Below the pieces are notes generated by a model that was not told the origin of the DNA, did not search any database, and saw nothing but the letters and a program-made list of their open reading frames with translations. From Cyclobacteriaceae bacterium (GTDB lineage Bacteria; Bacteroidota; Bacteroidia; Cytophagales; Cyclobacteriaceae), in the NCBI GenBank assembly GCA_025808415.1, contig CP075525.1, forward strand, positions 876,001 to 940,000: a DNA stretch of 64,000 bases, in the 5' to 3' direction. How positions within the stretch are numbered: the stretch's first letter is position 1; each line of letters starts with the position of its first letter. The position numbers and the translations under genes are program-made. Below are positions 1 to 9,363 of the stretch, one piece after another.

Positions 1-48
1 TATTCAGGTTTTATCATGAAGGATCAAACATATCACACCGATCATGGT

Positions 49-1131
49 TCAGACAAAGGGGGTCTTGCAAACTTCCGCTTTTAGCGCCCGTCCCCTCACA
101 TCAATAAATATTTCCCTTCCGGGCGATGATAGTTCGATTGTAACGTATCCTAACCCTATACCAATGCCTAATACAGGAGACATGGTTCCGGAGGTTACTT
201 TTCCAATGGTATTACCGGAGGCATCTTTAATCAGGTAATCGTGACGGGGAATGCCCCTATCAATCATTTTAAACCCAATCAATTTTTTCTTTACACCTTC
301 TTCTTTTTGTTTTTTGATGTTGGCGGAATTGGTGAAGTCTTTCGTGAATTTTGTGATCCATCCCAGGCCCGCTTCAAGTGGCGATGTTGAATCATCAATG
401 TCGTTGCCGTAAAGGCAGAAGCCCATCTCTAAACGCAACGTATCGCGTGCCCCTAATCCGATGGGTTTAATATCAAATTCTTTTCCGGCATCAAAAATGG
501 CATGCCATACTTTTTCAGCGTGGTTTTTATGTACGTAAATCTCAAAGCCACCCGCACCGGTGTAGCCCGTGTTCGACATAATCACATCAGGCACGCCTGC
601 AAATTCGCCAAGTGTAAAGTGGTAGTATTTGATCGTACTTAAATCTGTCCTGGTTAATTTTTGCAATGTGGTTACCGCTTTGGGGCCTTGCACGGCAAAC
701 AGGCAGATGTCATCCGAAATGTTTTTCAGATCTGCGCCTTGCGTATTGTACTGCGAAATCCAGTTCCAATCTTTCTCAATATTACCGGCATTCACTACCA
801 GCAAGTAATCTTCATCTTTTATTTTATAAACGATCAGATCATCAACAACCCCGCCTTTATCATTCGGAAGACAAGAGTACTGTGCCTGACCATCCACCAA
901 TTTAGAAGCATCGTTACTGGTAACACGTTGAATTAAATCTAAGGCTTTTGGTCCTTTTACGGTAAATTCGCCCATGTGCGAAACATCAAAAACACCCACC
1001 CCGTTTCGAACGGTCATGTGCTCTTCAATATCGGAGGAGTAGCGTACCGGCATATTGAAGCCGGCAAAAGGTACCATTTTGGCACCAAGTTTTACATGTA
1101 AATCGTTCAGGGGAATTTGCTGTATGTCCAT
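49..1131 (-). CDS. gcvT: Aminomethyltransferase, glycine cleavage system T protein
   Basis: T protein of the glycine cleavage system: it takes the aminomethyl group from lipoylated H protein, releases ammonia and passes the C1 unit to tetrahydrofolate in the cytoplasm. At 360 residues it has the usual family length. The N-terminal [13 protein letters not shown] stretch (about 19-31), the VVDDLIVY segment with the catalytic-type aspartates (about 97-98), the [13 protein letters not shown] segment and the C-terminal TPFV are typical. The start is an ATG. No gcvH or gcvP lies in the window, so it is separate from them here. The tRNA-Pro gene with its terminator lies just upstream on the same strand. 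The assignment is secure. Confidence 0.96.
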   Translation of the reverse strand: MDIQQIPLNDLHVKLGAKMVPFAGFNMPVRYSSDIEEHMTVRNGVGVFDVSHMGEFTVKGPKALDLIQRVTSNDASKLVDGQAQYSCLPNDKGGVVDDLIVYKIKDEDYLLVVNAGNIEKDWNWISQYNTQGADLKNISDDICLFAVQGPKAVTTLQKLTRTDLSTIKYYHFTLGEFAGVPDVIMSNTGYTGAGGFEIYVHKNHAEKVWHAIFDAGKEFDIKPIGLGARDTLRLEMGFCLYGNDIDDSTSPLEAGLGWITKFTKDFTNSANIKKQKEEGVKKKLIGFKMIDRGIPRHDYLIKDASGNTIGKVTSGTMSPVLGIGIGLGYVTIELSSPGREIFIDVRGRALKAEVCKTPFV

Positions 1132-1144
1132 TTGGAGCAGTTAG

Positions 1145-1172
1145 TTAATAAAATTCCTGACCACAAGTCAGG
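1145..1172 (-). terminator. Probable intrinsic terminator after tRNA-Pro
   Basis: Read on the minus strand, the tRNA is followed after 5 nt by a perfect 6-bp stem (CCTGAC / GTCAGG, 1156-1172) with a 5-nt loop, then the T-rich AATTTTATT. This fits rho-independent termination between the tRNA and gcvT. The stem is short, so confidence is moderate. Confidence 0.55.
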
Positions 1173-1177
1173 AGTTG

Positions 1178-1251
1178 TCGGGGCGACTGGATTCGAACCA
1201 GCGACCTCTTCGTCCCGAACGAAGCACGCTACCGGGCTGCGCTACGCCCCG
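1178..1251 (-). tRNA. tRNA-Pro (CGG anticodon)
   Basis: A 74-nt cloverleaf on the minus strand. The acceptor arms CGGGGCG/CGCCCCG pair perfectly with discriminator A. The anticodon stem CTTCG/CGAAG encloses the loop TTCGGGA, giving anticodon CGG, and the T arm carries GGTTCGAATCC. CCA is not encoded after the discriminator. It is followed on its own strand by a small terminator hairpin. Identity rests on the anticodon and the arm structure read by eye. Confidence 0.93.
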
Positions 1252-1366
1252 AAAGTGTGCAAAAGTAAGCCATCTGTAACAATTTTAAAATGACGTAATT
1301 CGGTACTGTAACCTTTTTGGCTTTACCCGGTAACGAACACGAAACTTGACAAAAAGCATTGATCTG

Positions 1367-1906
1367 ATGAGCGATGAAACCCTCATGGAGGCTGTAAAAA
1401 ATGGCCACCTCCAGCAAATATCTGTGCTTTTTGACCGCTACCATAAGCGCATTTTCAATTTTTTGGCACGCATGACTATGGATAGGGATTTGGCCGAAGA
1501 CCTGACACAGAATGTATTCCTACGCATTATTAAATACCGGGGAAGCTACCGGGATGGTATGCGGTTTCAATCGTGGATTTATCAGGTAGCCCGCAATGTG
1601 TTTTCAGATCACTACCAGGCTTCGAAAAACAGAACCTCAGGTTTTGTGGATATAGACAAAATGGGTGAAGCGATAATGGATTCGTACGAAAGTGTGGAAC
1701 AGGATGAGCGTGAAAAACTACTACATAAATCATTGGCGATGCTTAACGAAGAACAACGCGAACTTTTGGTGCTCACCCGGTTTCAGCAAATGAAGTACGA
1801 AGAGGTGGCGGTAATTATGGGTACTACTGTAGCCAATATTAAGGTAAAAGTGCATAGAGCCATTCAAAAATTAAGGGAACATTATTTTCAACTGGAACAG
1901 ATATGA
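1367..1906 (+). CDS. ECF-type RNA polymerase sigma factor
   Basis: Extracytoplasmic-function sigma factor of about 179 residues. Region 2 is visible around FDRYHKRIFNFLARMT through DLAEDLTQNVFLRI and RFQSWIYQVARNVFSDHY. Region 4 follows at LNEEQRELLVL through MKYEEVAVIMGTTVANIKVKVHRA, a helix-turn-helix. I chose the ATG at 1367; an in-frame TTG at 1346 would add seven residues. Its stop overlaps the next start by 4 nt (ATGA), coupling it to an anti-sigma-like membrane protein. The operon continues into secreted DUF4097-like proteins, which are plausible targets, as ECF loci often control their own neighbourhood. The inducing signal cannot be read from the sequence. Confidence 0.93.
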   Translation: MSDETLMEAVKNGHLQQISVLFDRYHKRIFNFLARMTMDRDLAEDLTQNVFLRIIKYRGSYRDGMRFQSWIYQVARNVFSDHYQASKNRTSGFVDIDKMGEAIMDSYESVEQDEREKLLHKSLAMLNEEQRELLVLTRFQQMKYEEVAVIMGTTVANIKVKVHRAIQKLREHYFQLEQI

Positions 1907-2685
1907 ATCAGGAACAATTATCAGGCATGATCATCGACTACATTGATGGTAAGCTCAATACAATTGATAGGCAAGTTATTGAGATGGAGCTTGCAAAAAA
2001 GACAGAAGCCTATAAACTGTATGTACAGTTGAAGGAAGTGATGAAGGTGATGGATAGGTCCGAAGAACTTGAGCCCTCCGCAAAGCTTAGAAATAATTTT
2101 GATACATTTCTAAAGGCAGAAATAGAACTAAATAAAAATTCAAAAACAGTGTTTTTCTCCCCGACATGGTATCGGGTTGCAGCGGCTGTGGCGTTGCTTA
2201 TTATTGGTGGTGGAACTGGATATTGGATCAGTCAACAGAATCAACAACACAACGAGCTAATAGTATTGCAAAAGGAAATGGAAGAAACCCGTAGGTTGGT
2301 TCTTGCACAGATGAATAACGATCAGTCAGCCAGTCAACGCATGCTTGGTGTTATGGCTGCTTATGAGTCGGTGCAGGCCAATAAGCCCGATGATGAAATT
2401 GTGGAAGCACTTGTAACCTCTATGAATACTGACGGTAACAGTAATGTGCGGTTGGCAGCGGTTGAGGCATTAAGTAAGTTTACTGCTGAAGAAAAAGTAC
2501 GAAGGGCACTGATCGAATCCTTAGCAACACAAAATGACCCGGTGATTCAGATTGCATTGATTCAGTTGTTAGTGCAGATGAAAGAAAAAAATGCAATGAA
2601 ATCCTTTAAACAAATTATTGAAGATGAGAAGTCGTTGCCCGCTGTAAAGGACGAAGCACATGCAGGGATTTTTAAACTATCCTAG
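1903..2685 (+). CDS. Membrane protein with HEAT-like repeats, probable anti-sigma factor
   Basis: 260 residues, translationally coupled to the ECF sigma gene. The N-terminal ~80 residues (IIDYIDGKL, an ERQ-like helical zinc-free segment) resemble anti-sigma N-termini. One transmembrane segment lies at about 90-107 (VAAAVALLIIGGGTGYW). The extracytoplasmic part has a short coiled stretch, then alpha-helical HEAT-type repeats at about 155-260 (SNVRLAAVEALSKF, DPVIQIALIQLLVQM). Position and topology support an anti-sigma role: cytoplasmic sigma binding and periplasmic sensing. The HEAT-like sensor is an inference from repeat spacing. No metal-binding HxxxCxxC motif is present. Confidence 0.8.
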   Translation: MNQEQLSGMIIDYIDGKLNTIDRQVIEMELAKKTEAYKLYVQLKEVMKVMDRSEELEPSAKLRNNFDTFLKAEIELNKNSKTVFFSPTWYRVAAAVALLIIGGGTGYWISQQNQQHNELIVLQKEMEETRRLVLAQMNNDQSASQRMLGVMAAYESVQANKPDDEIVEALVTSMNTDGNSNVRLAAVEALSKFTAEEKVRRALIESLATQNDPVIQIALIQLLVQMKEKNAMKSFKQIIEDEKSLPAVKDEAHAGIFKLS

Positions 2686-2739
2686 AAAACATTCGCGATG
2701 TATATATAAATGTTTGATTATTATTTAACTCTTTAAAAA

Positions 2740-3504
2740 ATGAAAAAGCAAATTTTAGCAATAGCATTAGTACTTGTTGCCGCTGGGGTTTTTGCCCAGG
2801 AATATAGGCTGCCCAAAACTTCAGGCAAACTGATGATCAGTGAAGTGAACAACGTCACCATCGAAGGATATGACGGAAAGGAGATCGTTTTCTCTTCCAT
2901 GGATGGTGCACGTGAAAAGGATAAGCGCGCTGAAGGCCTGCGTGCCATCAGCGCCATGGGTTTGGAAGATAATACCGGTATCGGTTTGTCTGTGCAAGAC
3001 AAGGGCAACACGGTAGAGGTATACCAAATGAAAAAAATGGAGGGGCCGAAAGTTAAGATTATGGTGCCAAAGGGCGTTACAGTGTCGTACGCTCACACAT
3101 CTCCCTATGGAAGTAATGTGAAATTTAAAAACCTGACCAGTGAAATTGAGGTATCGACAGTTCATAACAGCGTTCATCTGGATAATGTTACCGGCCCGCT
3201 GGCCATTAAAACCGTGCATGGAAGTATTGATGTGATCTTTGGCAGCACCATTAACAATCCGGTATCTATCGTATCTGTACATGGCCCTGTTGATGTAACC
3301 ATTCCGGTATCAACAAAGGCCAACCTGGCCATGACAACCAGCTACGGTGAAATGTTTGTTGATCCATCCATCAAAATTGAGTTTGAAGACCAAGGCGAAT
3401 GGAAGAAGTATGGATCCAATAAAGTGAATGGAAAATTGAATGGTGGCGGACTGGACATGAAGCTTTCCTCCACGCACAATAGTATTTACCTACGCAAAAA
3501 GTAA
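2740..3504 (+). CDS. Secreted DUF4097-like beta-helical protein
   Basis: 254 residues with a clear signal peptide (MKKQILAIALVLVAAGVFAQ). The body has short repeated beta strands (SEIEVSTVHNSVHLDNV, LAIKTVHGSIDVIFG, VSIVSVHGPVDVTIP) typical of DUF4097/GIN-type putative adhesins that fold as a right-handed beta helix. The biochemical function of the family is not established. It is third in the sigma operon, 54 bp after the anti-sigma-like gene, and is followed by a second protein of similar type. Probably periplasmic or surface-attached; no sorting domain is seen. Confidence 0.75.
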   Translation: MKKQILAIALVLVAAGVFAQEYRLPKTSGKLMISEVNNVTIEGYDGKEIVFSSMDGAREKDKRAEGLRAISAMGLEDNTGIGLSVQDKGNTVEVYQMKKMEGPKVKIMVPKGVTVSYAHTSPYGSNVKFKNLTSEIEVSTVHNSVHLDNVTGPLAIKTVHGSIDVIFGSTINNPVSIVSVHGPVDVTIPVSTKANLAMTTSYGEMFVDPSIKIEFEDQGEWKKYGSNKVNGKLNGGGLDMKLSSTHNSIYLRKK

Positions 3505-3585
3505 TTAGCAGTTCAAGGTAATCCCCGGGCACTGAACTTGTTGAAGTATAGAGGGATGACACTGGACTTTTCAACCCCAACCGTT

Positions 3586-4335
3586 ATGAGAATAAAACTT
3601 TTGCTGGGCCTGATCGCCCTGAGCGGTACATTGTTTGCCCAAACTAAAATTGAACAATCTATTCCGGTTCAAGCCAGTCAAAAACTGGAACTTGCCTTCG
3701 ATTATCCGGAACTTATAAAAATTCAAACCTGGGATCGGAAGGAGGTTATGATAAAAGGAGAAGTGAGCATTAACAAGGGTGAAAATGACGATGCGTTTGA
3801 GCTTATCACATCCATAAAAAACAATGTTGTTTTAGTTACGTCTGAACTCAAGGATAAAGATAACCTGCCAAAACGTATCGTAATAAAAAGGGGTGAAATG
3901 GAATATGTTTTCAAAGCCAAAGATTATAAAGATCCTGAAGTGAAAAAATTTCTGGAGGAAAATGGTGGTAACTATACCTATATGTCCTCGGGTATAATCA
4001 GGGAAATAAAACTTGAAATTTTTGTACCGGCAGGCATGGAAACAACCGTAGAAGCGAAATATGGAATAGTTGAAATTTTGGGTTTTAACGCTCCCTTGAA
4101 AGTTACGGCAACTTATGGCGGAGTGGATGCAACCATAAATTCACGTTCAACCGGTGAGCTAATTGCGCGTACTCATTATGGTGAAATACTCACCAACCTT
4201 GATCTTCCTTTCGACTCATCAAAAGATACAGACTCAGGCTACAACAAATGGACACAGGTTTCGGCAAAAGCAGGAAATGGACCTCGTTATACGTTGGAGT
4301 CGAAGTATGGAAAAGTATATCTCCGCAAACCGTAG
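3586..4335 (+). CDS. Second secreted DUF4097-like protein
   Basis: About 249 residues from the ATG at 3586, which begins a clean signal peptide (MRIKLLLGLIALSGTLFAQ). An upstream in-frame TTG at 3538 would put 16 hydrophilic residues before it and is unlikely. The mature part carries the same strand-rich pattern as its neighbour (TTVEAKYGIVEILGF, PLKVTATYGGVDATI) and ends similarly with KYGKVYLRKP versus THNSIYLRKK. The pair probably arose by duplication and may act together at the cell surface. Role unknown. Confidence 0.72.
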   Translation: MRIKLLLGLIALSGTLFAQTKIEQSIPVQASQKLELAFDYPELIKIQTWDRKEVMIKGEVSINKGENDDAFELITSIKNNVVLVTSELKDKDNLPKRIVIKRGEMEYVFKAKDYKDPEVKKFLEENGGNYTYMSSGIIREIKLEIFVPAGMETTVEAKYGIVEILGFNAPLKVTATYGGVDATINSRSTGELIARTHYGEILTNLDLPFDSSKDTDSGYNKWTQVSAKAGNGPRYTLESKYGKVYLRKP

Positions 4336-4350
4336 TTAAGAAAGTATTTT

Positions 4351-4398
4351 TACTCCTACTGTAAACCGACTTGTAAATGTCAGTTTACATTAGGAGTA
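4351..4398 (+). promoter_or_regulatory. Hairpin enclosing the ribosome binding site of the DUF2490 gene
   Basis: A 16-bp inverted repeat with one mismatch (4351-4366 and 4383-4398, loop 16 nt). The 3' arm contains AGGAG (4392-4396), 9 nt before the ATG at 4406, so the folded RNA would hide this Shine-Dalgarno-like site. It lies between two genes on the same strand and has no T-run, so it looks more like a translation switch or RNA processing site than an intrinsic terminator. Confidence 0.5.
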
Positions 4399-4405
4399 TT
4401 GCCTT

Positions 4406-5146
4406 ATGCTTAGATTTATTTTTGTAAATACAGTTTTCGCATTAGCGTTTTCGGCATTTGCCCAAACAAAAAATATTGTAACCAGTGAACAAACCTGGTT
4501 GGCTTATTTAAATCAAACCCGCCTCACTCACCGATCGGGGATTTGGCTTGACTTGCACGCCCGGCTAACCGATGATTTTGCCGAACGGATGAGCCAGGAT
4601 ATAGTTCGGCTGGGGTATGTGTATTACCTGCACGATAACGTGCGGTTAACGGCCGGCTATGCCTACATTACTAACTTCTCCGGTGACGACAACATTCCTA
4701 ACCTGCATGAGCACAGGCCCTGGCAGCAAGTACAATGGTATGATAAAAGGAAGTACTTTAACATGATGCAGTACCTGCGCCTTGAACAACGGTATAAGGA
4801 ACACCTGGTAAGCGGAGAAGTAGCGGGGAGTTACCAGTTCAACTATCGTGTTCGCTACAACATGGCACTTACTATTCCCCTTAAAAGCGGGGGTGTTCAA
4901 CCTAAAACACCCTTTGTATTTATTAACGATGAGCTCATGATCAATTTCGGAAAAGAGATCATAAATAATTACTTTGACCAGAACCGTTTCTTTGTAGGCT
5001 TTGGCTACCAGTTCACAAAAGGATTAAACGCCCACCTGGGTTACCTCAATGTTTTTCTGGAGCGCCCTTCCGGAACAGACTTTATCAATACTCATGCAAT
5101 ACGTTTGTTTGTATTTCATAACCTTGACCTACGTAAGGAAAAATGA
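4406..5146 (+). CDS. DUF2490 family outer-membrane-type protein
   Basis: 246 residues with a signal peptide (to AFAQ). The mature part alternates aromatic and polar residues in beta-barrel fashion (SGIWLDLHARL, VRLTAGYAYITNF, MMQYLRLEQRYKE, RFFVGFGYQFTKGLNAHLGYLNVFLE) and ends with a strand (HAIRLFVFHNLDLR). This matches DUF2490, a Bacteroidota family of predicted outer membrane proteins without known activity. It follows the DUF4097-like genes with a structured 70-bp leader, so it may be the last gene of the sigma-controlled operon or separately controlled. Confidence 0.72.
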   Translation: MLRFIFVNTVFALAFSAFAQTKNIVTSEQTWLAYLNQTRLTHRSGIWLDLHARLTDDFAERMSQDIVRLGYVYYLHDNVRLTAGYAYITNFSGDDNIPNLHEHRPWQQVQWYDKRKYFNMMQYLRLEQRYKEHLVSGEVAGSYQFNYRVRYNMALTIPLKSGGVQPKTPFVFINDELMINFGKEIINNYFDQNRFFVGFGYQFTKGLNAHLGYLNVFLERPSGTDFINTHAIRLFVFHNLDLRKEK

Positions 5147-5217
5147 GATACTGTTGTAATAAATTTTCAGCCTGTTAAAATTCCCCTATCTTCACGCCCG
5201 ATTTTTTAAACTAACCT

Positions 5218-5727
5218 ATGGCACTACTGGAGAAACACCTCATTGTAAAAAAATCAACCTTACCCAATGCCGGCAAAGGCTTGTTTACCAAAGTGGCCAT
5301 TCCTAAAGGAACCCGAATTGTTGAATATAAAGGCAAGATTACCACATGGAAGGAGGTGAAAGATGACGATGGAAAGAATGGTTATATCTTTTATGTGAAG
5401 CGATACCATGTTATTGATGCCTGGAAAACCGAACGCCACCTGGCCCGTTACGCCAATGATGCCAAGGGCCTATCAAAAATCAAAGGCATTACCAACAACT
5501 GCGACTACGTTACCGATGGCTTAAAGGCTTATATCGAATCAAAAAAGAATATTCCTGCCGGGGCCGAAATTTTTGTTGACTACGGGCCCGACTACTGGAA
5601 GACTATCCGTGAAAACATAACCCTGGCCAAAAAGGAAAAGCGGATTGAAAAGAAATCAAAGGGGAAGCAGAAAAAGCATTATAAACGAAAAACTGCCAAA
5701 CGTGTTGATACGCATCATGCGCACTAA
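5218..5727 (+). CDS. SET domain protein, putative protein-lysine methyltransferase
   Basis: 169 residues. A compact SET domain opens with NAGKGLFTKVAIPKGTRIVEY, runs through an NNCDY segment at the position of the usual NHxCxPN motif, and closes with EIFVDYGPDYW, the equivalent of the ELTFDY motif. These match S-adenosylmethionine-dependent lysine methyltransferases. The last ~35 residues are a Lys-rich basic tail ending in HH, possibly nucleic-acid binding. The canonical NHSC is degenerate, so substrate and activity are uncertain. It converges with the TPR gene after only 12 bp. Confidence 0.75.
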   Translation: MALLEKHLIVKKSTLPNAGKGLFTKVAIPKGTRIVEYKGKITTWKEVKDDDGKNGYIFYVKRYHVIDAWKTERHLARYANDAKGLSKIKGITNNCDYVTDGLKAYIESKKNIPAGAEIFVDYGPDYWKTIRENITLAKKEKRIEKKSKGKQKKHYKRKTAKRVDTHHAH

Positions 5728-5739
5728 GTAAAAGGTGTG

Positions 5740-8682
5740 TTATTTTCTTGACTTTAATTTCTCAGCTTCGTCTAGTGCGCTGGCTGCATAAGCATCAAAC
5801 CCAACACGTGCGGCCTCAGCGGCATAGGCAATCCATAGGCGATACGAATTGGTATTAAGCTGAACAGCCTCAGCCAAAATGGAATAAGCCTTCATATCAT
5901 TTTGATCACGGTTTTTAAAATACCGGGCTGATGCGATAATCCCCTCTTCGAAAAACGGGTTGTACGTGGCCAGTATGGCATAATTGCGCGCTGCTGTTTG
6001 CGTATCTCCCCCGCCCTCACTAATCAACGCCTCGTAGAGTGCTTTTTCAAGCTCTCGTTTTTTGTCAAATGAAAGGCTATTAAGGCGACTGGCTAACCCA
6101 TTTATGTCGCCCCTGAAAGCCAATAGCAGCAACTCAAAATGTTTTTGTTTTTCAACCAGGCTTTTATCCTGAACAGGAATGCCACTGGTTTGTATAAGGT
6201 ACCGGGTAGCCGCTTTGTGGTGCATCACATCAAACTGACGTTCGGCCATTTCTATAAGGGCTGCAACTTTTAAATCGTTATCCTGTATAGTGTTTACAAC
6301 CCGTTCAAATAATACGGTATCGGCAACACCAATGCGGTACCGGCAGAACTGGTATTTCTCCAGGTCATTCAGGTTATCAATGCTTGCGGCATCGAGAATT
6401 TTCTTCAGTTGCCTGCCAATCTCCCGTATATTTTCATTTTTGTGCCGAAGCAGGGAATCTGCCGCGATCCTTGCTTCAGGCAGGTACCGGGCCTCGGCTA
6501 GTGCAATGGCGTTGTAGAGCCTTGCCTCTTTATAATCGAACTGTACAGCATAATTGAAACTCTTCAGCGCCAGGTCAGGGCAGCCTTGTTCCAAAGCCCA
6601 AAGGCCGGCTATGTAATTGAACTTACCCTGCATAATCTGGCTCAGGTAGGCCAACTCACCCATAATGGATAGGGCACGCGTTACATTATTCTGTTGATAG
6701 TATGCTTGGGCCAAGGTAGCCTTCAGGGCCTCGTGGTAATCGATATTTAAAGAGTCGGAAACTATACGGTCTATTTGATGAAGCGCAACGGTATCAATTT
6801 TTTTAAGGAAGTGCACCAAGTAGTTGTTGAGCAACGTGGCCGTGGCAATATCTAATGGTTGAGCAGCCCATGGGTTAAGGGTGTAATCAAATGATTGTTT
6901 TTGAAGTGATGCTACTGCCAGGGCATTACTTAACGTGAGCGCTGAAGGCGTGTTAAACTGGCGCACCAGTGAATCGGCTTGTACCGGTAAGTACTCCTGT
7001 CCGATAAGCCCAAGTATATTGGCTTCGGCAGCTTGTTGCGATCGTTTGTGTTTGCGGGCAGCATCAAAAAATAATATAGCCGAATCAAGTTTATGGATTT
7101 TGGTGTAGGAATAGCCAAGGTTATTTTCAATCACACCGTGGTGTGGGAATTTTTTAAGGGCTCTTGAAAATGCATGTATCGATTCAAATGTTCTGCCTTC
7201 CAGTAACAATAAGTTTGCATCGTTAACCAACGAAAAAGGTGTAGGTCTTTTATCATTGGCCAGTTCGTAATGGTTGTGGGCTTTTGCAACGTTGCTTTTT
7301 TGGGCTTCAATTTTAGCCAGGGCATAGTTTGATCGGTTGTTCTGAAAACCATAGCTGCGCCCTTGCTGGTAATAGGCTTCGGCTATAATAGGTTTGTCGA
7401 TTAATTCATACAAATCACCCAGGTGATTATAAAACCCGGAAACGCCATGGTATACAAGCTCGCGCCAATTGGAGTAGAACACGAATGCCAGGGTAGCAAT
7501 CAGTCCGGCAAATCGAAATGTGAAGTAAGGCATGCGGGTAGGCTTATACAGCACTTTCCACGCGTTGAGGTTTTCTGCCATCATAATGATGAAGTTGGAA
7601 ACGATGTAGATCAGAAAAATGGCACCATAGCCAATGTGACTGAAAATTATCGCGCTGCGAAAAATGCGAATGGCCGGATCGTTATGGTTTCCTGATAATA
7701 AGCCACCGGTAAGAAATGTAATAGCAGCAAGTGCAACAATAAAGTAAGCTCCAAAGGGGTTAAACTTTGTAATGTTATCGTAAAGTGTTTCGCGTTGTCG
7801 GAAGCCCCAAATGCCCAGTACGGCAGAAACCGTAAGTAAAAGATAGAAGTTGATATACAGGAAATCCCAGGTGATAAGTTTTGCTTCGTGCATATAGGCT
7901 AATACCAGGTTTACCATATACACCACACTAATGATGGAGAAATGCCGCAGGCTCTTCGATGACGAGGTTCCTGAACAGGTGATGTATACAAACGCAGCAG
8001 GTATTTCATGTGCTACCATCAGTATAAAAATCAAGGCAAGAACTAATCCCGGCACGTACGCTGTTACGGCCAGGTGTAAAAATGGGTAATCAACGGCCGA
8101 AAAGAAATGGACAATAAATGCAGTGATAACAGTGAGCAGGATGAAAATTAAAAACCGTAAAAGAAACGGTGTTGTTGGGCGCAGAATATTGAAATAGAAG
8201 GCAGGAAGTATAAACCCAAACAGGATTATTATTGGAACCATCCTGCCGGTTAATCCAAAGAGTTGCAGTACCTCAAGCCGTAGACTAACCATAAAAAGAG
8301 TGAAAAGCCCCATGCCCACGAAATACCAAAATCTTTCCAGTGTGGTGATAACACAAAGCATAATCAGGCTACACAAAACCAAGCCGCCTAAAAAGATATA
8401 AGAAGCAAGGGTGTTTGGCTGTATGTTGCCTCCGTTAAAATATTCGAAGGTCAGGTAGGATTCGATGGGTATGGAAAGTTCGAAATTCCCTATATCAAAC
8501 GAGTGGCTAACGGTTTCGATTGTTTCTTGTTGGTGATAGGCATCCCAGTGAATAACATTTTCGGCACCTTTACTATAGCCAACCCACATGAAAAGAATGG
8601 AAAGAATTAAAACGGCACCCAGTATATACCCGATAACCCTATAATCAAGCGACCAACTTGTCCAAAACCAACGTGAATGCAT
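5740..8682 (-). CDS. Large membrane protein with C-terminal TPR repeats
   Basis: 980 residues. The N-terminal ~400 residues hold about ten hydrophobic segments (for example ~15-35, 88-110, 145-165, 170-195 and around 345-370). The rest is alpha-helical with TPR-like units (LYELIDKPIIAEAYYQQGRSYG, GVIENNLGYSYTKIHKLDSAI, AAEANILGLIGQEY). No catalytic motif is seen. The TPR part may be a scaffold on one side of the membrane. The start is ATG with an aromatic-rich N-terminus before the first helix. I do not recognise a named family. It stands alone between convergent and divergent neighbours. Confidence 0.75.
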   Translation of the reverse strand: MHSRWFWTSWSLDYRVIGYILGAVLILSILFMWVGYSKGAENVIHWDAYHQQETIETVSHSFDIGNFELSIPIESYLTFEYFNGGNIQPNTLASYIFLGGLVLCSLIMLCVITTLERFWYFVGMGLFTLFMVSLRLEVLQLFGLTGRMVPIIILFGFILPAFYFNILRPTTPFLLRFLIFILLTVITAFIVHFFSAVDYPFLHLAVTAYVPGLVLALIFILMVAHEIPAAFVYITCSGTSSSKSLRHFSIISVVYMVNLVLAYMHEAKLITWDFLYINFYLLLTVSAVLGIWGFRQRETLYDNITKFNPFGAYFIVALAAITFLTGGLLSGNHNDPAIRIFRSAIIFSHIGYGAIFLIYIVSNFIIMMAENLNAWKVLYKPTRMPYFTFRFAGLIATLAFVFYSNWRELVYHGVSGFYNHLGDLYELIDKPIIAEAYYQQGRSYGFQNNRSNYALAKIEAQKSNVAKAHNHYELANDKRPTPFSLVNDANLLLLEGRTFESIHAFSRALKKFPHHGVIENNLGYSYTKIHKLDSAILFFDAARKHKRSQQAAEANILGLIGQEYLPVQADSLVRQFNTPSALTLSNALAVASLQKQSFDYTLNPWAAQPLDIATATLLNNYLVHFLKKIDTVALHQIDRIVSDSLNIDYHEALKATLAQAYYQQNNVTRALSIMGELAYLSQIMQGKFNYIAGLWALEQGCPDLALKSFNYAVQFDYKEARLYNAIALAEARYLPEARIAADSLLRHKNENIREIGRQLKKILDAASIDNLNDLEKYQFCRYRIGVADTVLFERVVNTIQDNDLKVAALIEMAERQFDVMHHKAATRYLIQTSGIPVQDKSLVEKQKHFELLLLAFRGDINGLASRLNSLSFDKKRELEKALYEALISEGGGDTQTAARNYAILATYNPFFEEGIIASARYFKNRDQNDMKAYSILAEAVQLNTNSYRLWIAYAAEAARVGFDAYAASALDEAEKLKSRK

Positions 8683-8814
8683 AGCTCAAAAAACTGGATG
8701 GCAATCTACTGGTTTTTATGTGTTAATTTATTCTTAAGCCCTTCACAATTTCGAAATGTTTTGGTAACACTGCTCTGCCATGCTTCTGCTTCTTCATGCG
8801 TTACCTTTGTAACG

Positions 8815-9339
8815 ATGTTACATACACGGTTTATAACACTTTTTCTCTTCGTTTCCCTTTCTGTAATTGTATTTACAGGTTTAACTACTATTTCCATTTC
8901 GTCTGAACGTAAACTCCAACAACATAACGAGGCTACCGGAAGCAACACCTTTACGTGTTTGTTCAATGGTAAAGTATGGCAACAAGAGCAGGTGCAGGCT
9001 GAACTTTCACAAGATGGAGACACATTTTATTTAAGCTTGTGGATGGGAGGGGATTTCTCCGACAGGATAGCTTTTGTAATGGATCAACCTGTGGTTGCAC
9101 CCGGTGTTTATGAATTGAACGATCCCTTTTCACGGTATATTCTCATAAGGCGTCAGGATTCAGCATGTGTGTTTTCTTCCGATGATTATTTTAACGGACT
9201 CCTGATCGTAAACGTTTTTGATGCAGGCAAAAACCTGATTGCCGGTTCCTTTGAGTTTATGGCTTATTCAGAGAGTTGCAATAAAACCATCCGGGTTAAC
9301 CAAGGTCAGTTTGATCTTACGTATCGCCAGTCTAATTAA
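8815..9339 (+). CDS. Hypothetical secreted or membrane-anchored protein
   Basis: About 174 residues from the ATG at 8815, which begins MLHTRFITLFLFVSLSVIVF, a signal peptide or anchor. A longer frame back to 8677 would add 46 residues overlapping the neighbouring start and is unlikely. The mature part has NTFTCLFNGKVWQQEQVQAEL followed by strands, like small Bacteroidota exported proteins with a one-sheet fold of unknown function. No catalytic motif is apparent. Its divergent neighbour is the TPR membrane protein. Confidence 0.6.
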   Translation: MLHTRFITLFLFVSLSVIVFTGLTTISISSERKLQQHNEATGSNTFTCLFNGKVWQQEQVQAELSQDGDTFYLSLWMGGDFSDRIAFVMDQPVVAPGVYELNDPFSRYILIRRQDSACVFSSDDYFNGLLIVNVFDAGKNLIAGSFEFMAYSESCNKTIRVNQGQFDLTYRQSN

Positions 9340-9363
9340 AGTTCTGGCAGAAAGCAGGCATTT

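Noticed and set aside
8677..8814. Longer N-terminus of the hypothetical gene at 8815
   Set aside because: The added 46 residues overlap the divergent TPR gene start and precede a good signal peptide, which should be at the N-terminus.
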